12,580 bases of DNA from Nitrospira sp. UBA2083 (GTDB lineage Bacteria > Nitrospirota > Nitrospiria > Nitrospirales > Nitrospiraceae), in assembly GCA_002331625.1 (NCBI GenBank), contig DCZN01000132.1:21940-34519 (forward strand). The letters run 5' to 3'. Below the pieces are notes generated by a model. It was not told the origin of the DNA. It made no database searches and was given only the letters and a program-made list of their open reading frames with translations. The stretch's first letter is position 1; each line of letters begins with the position of its first letter. Shown piece after piece: positions 7,206-12,580 of this stretch. Both the position numbers and the translations under genes were made by a program.

Positions 7206-7494
7206 GTATCCGGATTCGCTTTCGGCGTGAAGCTGAAGTGATTGATGCGTTAGCGTGGTATCGTGAACGCGGTCTTGACCTCTCCAGAGGGTTTCGTCAA
7301 TCCCTCGTTCATGCCTTAAGAGCATTCAAAACCTTCCCGAAAGCCACCCCGTAGTCCATCGAGATATTAGACGTGCGCTTATGAAGCGGTTCCCTTATGG
7401 TCTGTTCTATGTCAAGGAAGGGGACCTAATTACTATCCTTGCCTGTTTTCATGCCAAACGTGATCCGACCATCTGGAAAGAACGAATGCTGTGA
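7202..7494 (+). pseudogene. RelE/ParE-family toxin, broken by one frameshift
   Basis: From ATG 7202 the frame reads MSIRIRFRREAEVIDALAWYRERG, typical of the ParE/RelE N-terminus, and stops at TAG 7352-7354. The frame one base back continues the family without loss: IQNLPESHPVVHRDIRRALMKRFPYGLFY, then ILACFHAKRDPTIWKERML, ending at TGA 7492-7494. The junction lies near 7321-7326 (the GCATTC stretch), where one missing base would restore ALRAIQNLPESHP. The repaired length is 97 residues, the normal size of ParE toxins, which act on gyrase or on ribosome-bound mRNA depending on subgroup. As written, the first fragment has only 50 residues and lacks the HRDIRR and FPYG core, so no active toxin is expected. 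It overlaps the antitoxin by four bases (ATGA). Confidence 0.7.
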
Positions 7495-7609
7495 TAGGGA
7501 CTGTCGACAACAAAGCGTGTAGACCATTGTTAATTGTTTAGATGAATGTCTCTGAGCTCATATAGCAGTCGAAGCCAATCTTTTTCTGCCTGGATGACTC
7601 CGTACCTGG

Positions 7610-7638
7610 TTGCTGTACCGCAACTCTTCCGATACATT
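7610..7638 (+). promoter_or_regulatory. Weak candidate promoter for the DUF4112 gene
   Basis: TTGCTG (7610-7615) is followed by 17 bases and TACATT (7633-7638), three and four of six matches to the sigma70 hexamers. Transcription would start near 7645, which leaves only a very short leader before the ribosome binding site AGGAG (7648-7652). Spacing is right but the hexamers are poor, so confidence is low. Confidence 0.3.
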
Positions 7639-7657
7639 GATTCCCATAGGAGCGGCG

Positions 7658-8200
7658 ATGGATTCTGAATCAACATTTACAGCTACAGCTCATGCAAGAG
7701 AGAAGAGGTCGCCGATTGAGGTTCTGCCGCGTGATGAGGCGCGGGAGCATTTGCTCGCGATCTCGGACATTCTTGCCAAGGTGCTGGATACGTCGATCAG
7801 AATTCCTGGGACATCGTGGTCAATTGGATTGGATCCGCTGCTGGGGCTCCTTCCGGGGATCGGCGACGTTATTGCTAATCTAATCGGTACCGTCATTCTT
7901 GGCATCGCGACACGTCTTCACATACCCCGGATCGTGCTGGCCCGCATGAGCCTCAATTTATTAATTAACGGCACGGTCGGGGCAGTCCCGATTGCCGGGG
8001 ATCTCTTCTCAGTCTGGTTCCGGAGTCATGCGAGAAATGCCGCGCTGCTTCGCCAGGCAGCTCTGAGGCCGGATCGTGAGACCCATGCCGATTGGTTCTA
8101 CGTGGGCGGAATCATCGGCGGCACGGTGGCGCTCTTGCTGCTGACGATTGCCTTCATTATCTGGTTGGTCTACAAACTGTGGGCAATGGTCATCGCGTGA
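7658..8200 (+). CDS. DUF4112 domain membrane protein
   Basis: A 180-residue protein. The start is ATG 7658, which has AGGAG (7648-7652) five bases upstream; a TTG at 7610 would lengthen the frame but falls in the promoter-like region and has no ribosome binding site. Residues 1-30 are polar. Residues about 33-135 match the DUF4112 pattern I know: D-x-x-I-RIPGTSWSIGLDPLLGLLPGIGD, then a hydrophobic helix (IANLIGTVILGIA), RIVLARMSLNLLINGTVGAVPIAGDLF and VWFRSHARNAALL. Residues about 149-175 form a strong transmembrane helix (GGIIGGTVALLLLTIAFIIWLVY). It is probably an inner-membrane protein with up to three membrane-associated segments. The biochemical role of DUF4112 is unknown. It lies alone, 163 bases after the toxin remnant and 84 bases before the DUF433 gene, which has its own promoter. 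Confidence 0.88.
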   Translation: MDSESTFTATAHAREKRSPIEVLPRDEAREHLLAISDILAKVLDTSIRIPGTSWSIGLDPLLGLLPGIGDVIANLIGTVILGIATRLHIPRIVLARMSLNLLINGTVGAVPIAGDLFSVWFRSHARNAALLRQAALRPDRETHADWFYVGGIIGGTVALLLLTIAFIIWLVYKLWAMVIA

Positions 8201-8220
8201 CAAATTGCTGCTCGACTTGC

Positions 8221-8249
8221 TTGTCATTTTCCATAGAGCGGCGTACAGT
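8221..8249 (+). promoter_or_regulatory. Sigma70-type promoter of the DUF433/DUF5615 pair
   Basis: TTGTCA (8221-8226, five of six) is followed by a 17-base spacer and TACAGT (8244-8249, four of six). Transcription would begin near 8256, about 30 bases before the ATG at 8285, with the ribosome binding site GGAG (8276-8279) in between. This would let the toxin-antitoxin pair be expressed independently of the DUF4112 gene. Confidence 0.5.
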
Positions 8250-8284
8250 TAAACTTAGCCGCATCATTCCTCATCGGAGATGAG

Positions 8285-8539
8285 ATGGACGAACAGCAGT
8301 TGCTTGATCGTATTGTGGTGAACCCTCAAATCTATGGCGGTAAGCCAATCATTCGCGGTATGCGCATCGCGGTCGAACATATCATTGGCATGCTCGCCGC
8401 TGGAGATACACCGGAAACCATTTTGAAGGAGTACCCTTTTCTGGAACGAGATGATATCCAGGCGTGCCTGCTTTTTGCCCATCGCTCGCTGAGTGGTGAG
8501 CACGTGCATGATCGTATTCCTCTCACCAAGTCCGCATGA
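8285..8539 (+). CDS. DUF433 protein, putative antitoxin
   Basis: An 84-residue protein of the DUF433 family, recognised by RIVVNPQIYGGKPIIRGMRI near residues 9-28, then a segment with AAGDTPETILKEYPFLERDDIQACLLFA. This family carries a helix-turn-helix-like fold and commonly sits directly upstream of a DUF5615 PIN-like gene, where it is considered the antitoxin and probable autorepressor. The start is supported by GGAG five bases upstream. Its TGA overlaps the next ATG in an ATGA junction (8536-8539), so the two are translationally coupled. The family core is complete and no residue looks missing. DNA binding to its own promoter (8221-8249) is expected by analogy and not shown by the sequence. 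Confidence 0.9.
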   Translation: MDEQQLLDRIVVNPQIYGGKPIIRGMRIAVEHIIGMLAAGDTPETILKEYPFLERDDIQACLLFAHRSLSGEHVHDRIPLTKSA

Positions 8540-8889
8540 AGTTTCTGCTTGATGTCTGCTGTTCTTCCCATTCGCTTCGGCGCATTTTGGTCGAGCTTGG
8601 CCACGATGTTCGCCTCGTGAGTGAAGTGGACCCGCGTGCCTCGGACGATATGGTGTTAGCCATGGCCCATCAAGAAGGCTGCATTGTGATCACCGAGGAC
8701 AAAGATTTTGGCGAATTGATCGCTGTCCAGCGCCGCCCTCATTCTGGTATCATTCGCTTTCTTGAATTATCAATTTCAGAGCAAGTCGAAGCCATGCAAG
8801 AAGTGTTGGTGCATTATCGAAGCGAGTTGGAGTCGGGAGCAGTGATGGTGATTACCCGAGGCCGAATTCGCGTTCGCCCCAAGCTGTAG
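8536..8889 (+). CDS. DUF5615 PIN-like protein, putative toxin ribonuclease
   Basis: A 117-residue protein with the DUF5615/Mut7-C-like PIN fold signature: KFLLDVCCSSHSLRRIL at the N-terminus, LGHDVRLVSEVDPRASDDMVLAMA in the middle, and CIVITEDKDFGEL around residues 49-61. Acidic residues at positions expected for metal binding are present: D6, D37 or D38, D55 and D57. In toxin-antitoxin context such proteins are presumed ribonucleases held inactive by the DUF433 partner. The sequence looks intact and starts within the stop of the antitoxin gene. The cysteines at 8 and 9, where many relatives have E-N, may mark a divergent active site. Activity is inferred from family and pairing only. Confidence 0.88.
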   Translation: MKFLLDVCCSSHSLRRILVELGHDVRLVSEVDPRASDDMVLAMAHQEGCIVITEDKDFGELIAVQRRPHSGIIRFLELSISEQVEAMQEVLVHYRSELESGAVMVITRGRIRVRPKL

Positions 8890-8952
8890 TTAAGAGATCG
8901 CCGACAGTCTGATCCTGCACCGCACTCAGTCAATTCATCTCTACCAGGGCCC

Positions 8953-10980
8953 ATGGAACGAGAAATCAAAACCTACGTGTTGAAGCGGCCGACTGAGGAG
9001 GCTGCGGCGCGCAAGTTGTCCATTAACTATGCGGCTGAGCTGAATCCTCAGCAACTGGCGGCGGTGACGGCGGGCGAGGGGCCTTCGCTGGTCATTGCTG
9101 GAGCCGGGAGCGGCAAGACGCGCACATTGGTCTATCGCGTGGCCTATCTGATCGACTCCGGTGTCGATCCGTCGAACATTCTCTTGCTCACGTTTACCCG
9201 TAAGTCCGCGCAGGAGATGTTGGAGCGAGCCGGCGATCTGATCGGGACGAGTAGCCACCGGGTTTGCGGGGGAACATTCCACTCGGTTGCGAATCTGTTG
9301 CTGCGTCGGTATGGCCGGTCGATCGGCATCGAGCCCGGATTCACGATTCTGGATCGCGGTGACGCCGAGGATTTGATCGCGCTGATGAGGTCGCAGCTGG
9401 GCCTCAATGAAAAAGATAAGCGTTTCCCCCGCAAGGGGACGATCATGGAGATGATTAGCAAGAGTGAAAACACGCTGCGCAGCCTCGACGAGATCATTTT
9501 GGAAGAGTTCAGTCATTTTGCGGATCATTCGGAGGATCTTGGGCGGCTGAAGAAGGCCTATCACGATGCGAAGCGGCAGAAGCAACTGTTGGACTATGAC
9601 GATCTGCTGGTCATGCTGCGGCAACTGCTTCTGTTCGATGAGGCCGCTCGCACAAACATCTCCCGGCAGTACCGCTACATCCTCGTCGACGAATACCAAG
9701 ATACGAATCGGTTGCAGGCCGAGGTGATCCGCCAGCTGGCGACGACGCATCAGAATGTGATGGTGGTCGGCGATGACTCGCAGTCCATCTATGCATTCCG
9801 GGGGGCCACCTTTAAGAACATTATGGAATTCCCGGAGCTGTTCCCTGGCACGACGGTCTATAAGCTCGAAGAGAATTACCGTAGCACGCAACCGATTTTG
9901 AACCTGGCCAACTGCATCATTGAGGAAGCGACCGAGAAGTATACGAAGCGGCTGTTCACAAGGAAGATCGATGGGCCGCTGCCGTCGCTGGTAGAAGCGG
10001 CCGGAGAGAATGCGCAATCGCGATTCATCGCGCAGAAGATTCTGGAGCTGCGGGAAGAGGGGGTCTCCCTGAATGAAGTGGCGGTCCTGTTTCGCTCCAG
10101 CTTCCATTCCTTTGACCTGGAAATCGAGCTTTCGCGCAAAGGGTTGCCCTTTCTCAAGCGCGGCGGCGTGAAATTTATTGAGACAGCCCATGTCAAAGAT
10201 TTATTGGCGCATGTGCGGGTCGTCGCGAACCCGCTCGATACGGTCAGCTGGCATCGCGTGCTGATGTTGGTCGAAGGGGTGGGGCCGAAGAAGGCTCAGG
10301 ATTTGCTCGCCGCGCTCGTGAAAGCCGAACGCCCGTTTGATGTGTTGCGCGGAGTGAGCGGCCGTTCAGGAGCAGGACTCAAAAACCTCGCCAATACGCT
10401 GGACAGCCTGGCTGGATCGGATGATCGGCAGCCGGAACATCAAGTAAGCCATATCTACGAGTACTATCTTCCCATCCTGAAAGACCACTACGACGACTAT
10501 CCGAAGCGCACGAGAGATCTCGATCATCTCCACACCATTGCCGAAGGCTATCAGCGCATCGATGAATTTCTGGCCGATCTGGCGCTGGAGCCCCCGGACG
10601 GCAGTGCCGTGGATGTGGAGGCGCCTGATCGCGACGATGAGCGGCTTGTTCTTTCCACCATCCATTCTGCCAAGGGATTGGAGTGGCAGTGCGTATTTGT
10701 GATTTGGGTGGTCGACGGCAGGTTTCCATCGGCCTATTCCTTTGTGGCGGATGACGAATTAGAGGAAGAACGGCGACTCTTCTACGTGGCCGTCACGCGA
10801 GCCAAGCGGCATTTGTTTTTAACGTACCCTATTAATGTGTACGACAAGACCAGCGGGATGTTGCTGTCGAAGCCCTCACGGTTTCTGGACCATGTATCTT
10901 CGGACCTGATCGATACGCTCGCCTTGGTAGAGGAAGGGGGAGCCGAGAACTGGGGGATGGCGCGAGACTCCTATTATTGA
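8953..10980 (+). CDS. UvrD/PcrA-type superfamily 1A DNA helicase
   Basis: A complete 675-residue ATP-dependent 3'-5' DNA helicase. Motifs in order: Q motif LNPQQLAAV (30-38), Walker A AGAGSGKT (49-56), Ia TFTRKSAQEM (80-89), Walker B DEYQD (246-250), III GDDSQSIYAFRGA (273-285), IV ENYRS (307-311), V STIHSAKGLEW (568-578) and VI YVAVTRAK (611-618). The length is nearer Rep (about 670) than UvrD or PcrA (about 720), and there is no long C-terminal tail with a Tudor-like domain, so UvrD, PcrA and Rep cannot be told apart from this alone. Likely roles are repair, clearing of replication forks or recombination control. The gene lies 63 bases after the toxin gene, with a weak AGGG three bases before the ATG. 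The sequence shows no clear promoter or terminator. Confidence 0.95.
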   Translation: MEREIKTYVLKRPTEEAAARKLSINYAAELNPQQLAAVTAGEGPSLVIAGAGSGKTRTLVYRVAYLIDSGVDPSNILLLTFTRKSAQEMLERAGDLIGTSSHRVCGGTFHSVANLLLRRYGRSIGIEPGFTILDRGDAEDLIALMRSQLGLNEKDKRFPRKGTIMEMISKSENTLRSLDEIILEEFSHFADHSEDLGRLKKAYHDAKRQKQLLDYDDLLVMLRQLLLFDEAARTNISRQYRYILVDEYQDTNRLQAEVIRQLATTHQNVMVVGDDSQSIYAFRGATFKNIMEFPELFPGTTVYKLEENYRSTQPILNLANCIIEEATEKYTKRLFTRKIDGPLPSLVEAAGENAQSRFIAQKILELREEGVSLNEVAVLFRSSFHSFDLEIELSRKGLPFLKRGGVKFIETAHVKDLLAHVRVVANPLDTVSWHRVLMLVEGVGPKKAQDLLAALVKAERPFDVLRGVSGRSGAGLKNLANTLDSLAGSDDRQPEHQVSHIYEYYLPILKDHYDDYPKRTRDLDHLHTIAEGYQRIDEFLADLALEPPDGSAVDVEAPDRDDERLVLSTIHSAKGLEWQCVFVIWVVDGRFPSAYSFVADDELEEERRLFYVAVTRAKRHLFLTYPINVYDKTSGMLLSKPSRFLDHVSSDLIDTLALVEEGGAENWGMARDSYY

Positions 10981-11025
10981 CCCCGGTTTCCTCTATTGCT
11001 GTCGATCGATTCTTCCTCTGTGCGT

Positions 11026-11934
11026 ATGAACCACCTCACGATTCGGTTGTTCCTCCTGTGGTGCTGCTGGTCGGTAGCGCCCTTCCTTGCCGAGGCCGTG
11101 GTCACACCTCCGAACGAAGCGGGCAGTGCAGGCCGAACATGGGTACGCCTTCTTGAAGACGCAGAGCGTTTGCAGTTACCGACGAAGTTTCTGAAGGCGC
11201 TACCAGCAGACTTTATCGATTTTGAGTTTGACGACCTTCGGACCTACGCGGCAGAGTATCATCCCGGTGAGCACCGGATGGTGCTCAATCGAACCTTGTC
11301 GTTTAACGTGGCAGGGAGGACTCTCAAGCCCCTTGGGAAGATGACGCACAAGGAGCTGGAGGTGCTGTATCACGAGCTGTTCCACGCCTATATGGATTAC
11401 CTCACAGTCCTTGACGGGCACTCCGGTGAGATCGGTCACCGTTCGGAAGAACTGCTACGCTTTGCCCGAGAGCAGCAAGGCTGTCGATATGGAGAAGTCA
11501 TGATTACGCCGATCGTCCAGCGATCGGGTGAAACGGAATCGCGTTACTTGACGCAGGCCGAATCGTGGGAAGCGCTCAATGAGACCTGGGCGGTCTTCAT
11601 CGGCTGGGCAGTGTGGAATCAGCTGGAATTACAACATCGGACCGGAAGGTCCATGTTGCATGAGCGGGGGAGCGCTCAGCAATGGATCCAGCGATTCAAG
11701 GCGGCGCTTGAAAAGGGGGAATTTCGTGGGTACTATGTTCCCGAAGATCCAGAAGAACGGCGTGTGACGCAGAAGAGATTTTTAGCCAAGCCATCTCAGC
11801 TGACGCTAGGAGAAGCCACGGTTCTTATGGAGCAAGTATTTGGTTTCTCGAACGATTTTACGAAGCAGATGGATGCGTCCGTTGGCCAACCGGGGCGGTT
11901 GACCTGCTCGCCTGCGAGGGAGAAAGCAAACTAA
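11026..11934 (+). CDS. Secreted protein with HExxH metallopeptidase-like motif
   Basis: A 302-residue protein. Residues 7-24 are hydrophobic (RLFLLWCCWSVAPFLAEA), giving a plausible signal peptide cleaved after A24. Residues 116-120 are HELFH, an exact HExxH zinc-binding motif, inside a predicted helix (KELEVLYHELFHAYMDYL). E182 and E186 in ESWEALNETWAVFIGW lie 62-66 residues later and could supply the third ligand, as in gluzincin-type enzymes (HExxH...E). GHRSEELL (137-144) follows the motif. I do not recognise a named family. The ATG at 11026 is preferred because it gives a clean signal peptide; a TTG at 10996 would add ten residues, and neither has a convincing ribosome binding site. It lies 45 bases after the helicase and is unlikely to be functionally related. 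It could be a degenerate, non-catalytic relative. Confidence 0.7.
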   Translation: MNHLTIRLFLLWCCWSVAPFLAEAVVTPPNEAGSAGRTWVRLLEDAERLQLPTKFLKALPADFIDFEFDDLRTYAAEYHPGEHRMVLNRTLSFNVAGRTLKPLGKMTHKELEVLYHELFHAYMDYLTVLDGHSGEIGHRSEELLRFAREQQGCRYGEVMITPIVQRSGETESRYLTQAESWEALNETWAVFIGWAVWNQLELQHRTGRSMLHERGSAQQWIQRFKAALEKGEFRGYYVPEDPEERRVTQKRFLAKPSQLTLGEATVLMEQVFGFSNDFTKQMDASVGQPGRLTCSPAREKAN

Positions 11935-11959
11935 AAAGTACCAAAGCCAAATTCTCCTC

Positions 11960-11988
11960 TTGACATAGTGAAAGTTCATCAATAGAAT
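11960..11988 (+). promoter_or_regulatory. Strong sigma70-type promoter of the tRNA operon
   Basis: TTGACA (11960-11965, perfect) is followed by exactly 17 bases and TAGAAT (11983-11988, five of six). This is the best promoter in the window. Transcription would start near 11995, giving a leader of about 170 bases before tRNA-Tyr. Strong constitutive promoters of this kind are expected ahead of stable RNA genes. Confidence 0.75.
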
Positions 11989-12030
11989 CCGGCATTTCGT
12001 AACCTAACCTGTCCGAGCACTTCAAGGGAA

Positions 12031-12049
12031 TCAATCTGTGGAAGATTGA
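12031..12049 (+). other. Short perfect hairpin in the tRNA operon leader
   Basis: TCAATCT (12031-12037) and AGATTGA (12043-12049) form a seven-base-pair stem around a five-base loop in the predicted leader. No run of T follows, so it is not an intrinsic terminator. It could be an RNase processing site. Role unproven. Confidence 0.4.
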
Positions 12050-12165
12050 GGAAGAGAGTTGTGCACGGGTAGGTCTATGTGTCTTTAGTTGAGCGGCTTG
12101 CGGTTGGGAGTATCCTCTTAAATTTGCACCGCACTGTTGGTTTTGATTGATCAATGAAACATCGC

Positions 12166-12251
12166 GGGCAGGTACCCAAGTGGCCAAAGGGGGCAGACTG
12201 TAAATCTGCTGGCTTATGTCTTCCAAGGTTCGAATCCTTGCCTGCCCACCA
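12166..12251 (+). tRNA. tRNA-Tyr (anticodon GTA)
   Basis: A class II tRNA of 86 bases including encoded CCA. The acceptor stem GGGCAGG (12166-12172) pairs fully with CCTGCCC (12241-12247), the discriminator is A and CCA is encoded at 12249-12251. The anticodon stem GCAGA/TCTGC encloses loop CTGTAAA with GTA at 12200-12202. A long variable arm follows, as expected for bacterial tRNA-Tyr. The T stem is CAAGG/CCTTG. First gene of the tRNA cluster. Confidence 0.97.
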
Positions 12252-12365
12252 AACCGAGTTTGCTCGTACCGGCGAGCTCGAGAGTGGGCGAGCCGGATAA
12301 ACCCCCTCAGGTGTTTTGGGGTTGGTGTGATCTGAAAAAGTCTGAATGGAGACTGTAACGATTGG
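12252..12365 (+). other. tRNA-Tyr/tRNA-Gly spacer with two inverted repeats
   Basis: The 114-base spacer holds CCGGC (12269-12273) paired with GCCGG (12292-12296), and AACCCC (12300-12305) paired with GGGGTT (12318-12323). No T-run follows either, so they look like processing or spacer structures, not terminators. I see no open reading frame here. Confidence 0.4.
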
Positions 12366-12440
12366 GCGGGCGTAGCTCAGTGGTAGAGTTCCAGCCTTCC
12401 AAGCTGGCTGTCGTGGGTTCAAATCCCATCGCCCGCTCCA
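12366..12440 (+). tRNA. tRNA-Gly (anticodon TCC)
   Basis: A 75-base tRNA including encoded CCA. Acceptor stem GCGGGCG (12366-12372) pairs with CGCCCGC (12430-12436), discriminator T, CCA at 12438-12440. The anticodon stem CCAGC/GCTGG encloses loop CTTCCAA with TCC at 12398-12400. The D stem has one G-T pair. Second gene of the cluster. Confidence 0.97.
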
Positions 12441-12453
12441 GAGAAGACGTATA

Positions 12454-12502
12454 GCGTGAAGCGCGGGAAGAGAGTCGGATGTCGGTGAACTACGCTTCGC
12501 GC
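12454..12502 (+). other. Inverted repeat in the tRNA-Gly/tRNA-Thr spacer
   Basis: GCGTGAAGCG (12454-12463) pairs with CGCTTCGCGC (12493-12502) as a ten-base-pair stem with one G-T pair and a 29-base loop. No T-run follows, so it is unlikely to terminate transcription. It probably helps expose tRNA ends to RNases. Confidence 0.4.
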
Positions 12503-12532
12503 ATAACGGGCGACGCGAGACGATGTCGAGAG

Positions 12533-12580
12533 GCCCACGTAGCTCAGTTGGCAGAGCACGTCCTTGGTAAGGACGAGGTC
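12533..12580 (+). tRNA. tRNA-Thr (anticodon GGT), cut by window end
   Basis: The 5' part of a tRNA: acceptor 5' strand GCCCACG (12533-12539), D arm GCTC/GAGC, anticodon stem CGTCC/GGACG (12559-12575) around loop TTGGTAA with GGT at 12566-12568. The T arm and acceptor 3' strand lie beyond the window. The order Tyr(GTA)-Gly(TCC)-Thr(GGT) is the same as tyrU-glyT-thrT ahead of tufB in E. coli, so a tuf gene probably follows. Confidence 0.93.

Noticed and set aside
6381..7494. Programmed -1 ribosomal frameshifting in the three broken genes
   Set aside because: No X-XXY-YYZ slippery sequence followed by a stem-loop is visible at the junctions, and three neighbouring programmed shifts would be very unlikely.
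7496..7657. Remnant gene or mobile-element end between the toxin remnant and the DUF4112 gene
   Set aside because: No open frame, terminal inverted repeat or direct repeat could be seen in these 162 bases, only a weak promoter.
8941..10191. A 416-residue open frame on the minus strand opposite the helicase gene
   Set aside because: It lies entirely antisense to a gene with all helicase motifs, has a composition typical of a mirrored GC-rich frame and no recognisable domain.
12089..12116. A second tRNA promoter (TTGAGC, 16 bases, TATCCT)
   Set aside because: Both hexamers are mediocre and the upstream promoter at 11960 is far stronger; not enough to call.
12269..12323. Intrinsic terminator after tRNA-Tyr
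   Set aside because: The stems are short with no following T-run, and tRNA-Gly and tRNA-Thr continue in the same direction.

Overview
The window is a moderately GC-rich stretch of bacterial chromosome. Several features suggest an environmental Gram-negative: secreted and membrane-anchored HEAT or coiled-coil proteins, a short-type alpha-glucan phosphorylase with a DUF3417 N-terminus, DUF433/DUF5615 and ParE-type toxin-antitoxin genes, and a tRNA-Tyr/Gly/Thr cluster in the same order as the tRNAs ahead of tufB in E. coli. The style resembles Nitrospirota (Nitrospira-like), but that is a guess from general gene content, not a proof.

Layout. Positions 1-60 hold the tail of an unidentified plus-strand gene. 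A promoter-like region (163-192) precedes a plus-strand pair: a very basic 69-residue protein (252-461) and a cytoplasmic HEAT-repeat protein (488-1315). This pair converges, one base apart, on a four-gene minus-strand unit that starts from a good sigma70-type promoter (6290-6262). In transcription order the unit is: a helical protein of unknown function (6240-5404), glgP alpha-glucan phosphorylase (5339-3189), a signal-peptide-bearing HEAT protein (3185-1785), and a membrane-anchored coiled-coil protein (1772-1317). The glgP stop and the next start are only three bases apart, so translational coupling is likely.

Positions 6381-8889 look accessory and visibly less GC-rich in their first half. 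They begin with three consecutive plus-strand genes, each carrying one net -1 frameshift: a DUF6869-type protein (6381-6904), an addiction-module antitoxin (6985-7205) and a ParE-type toxin (7202-7494). Restoring one base in each gives proteins of 174, 73 and 97 residues. Next come an intact DUF4112 membrane protein (7658-8200) and an apparently intact DUF433/DUF5615 toxin-antitoxin pair (8285-8889) with its own promoter and an ATGA overlap.

From 8953 the content is housekeeping: a complete UvrD/PcrA-type superfamily 1A helicase (8953-10980), a secreted protein with an HExxH metallopeptidase-like motif (11026-11934), and a tRNA operon. The operon starts from the best promoter in the window (TTGACA-N17-TAGAAT, 11960-11988) and encodes tRNA-Tyr(GTA), tRNA-Gly(TCC) and a tRNA-Thr(GGT) cut by the window edge. 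A tuf gene probably follows.

I found no rRNA, CRISPR array, insertion sequence or prophage gene. The items most worth checking are the run of three matching frameshifts, the coupling of glgP to exported HEAT and coiled-coil proteins, and the HExxH protein.
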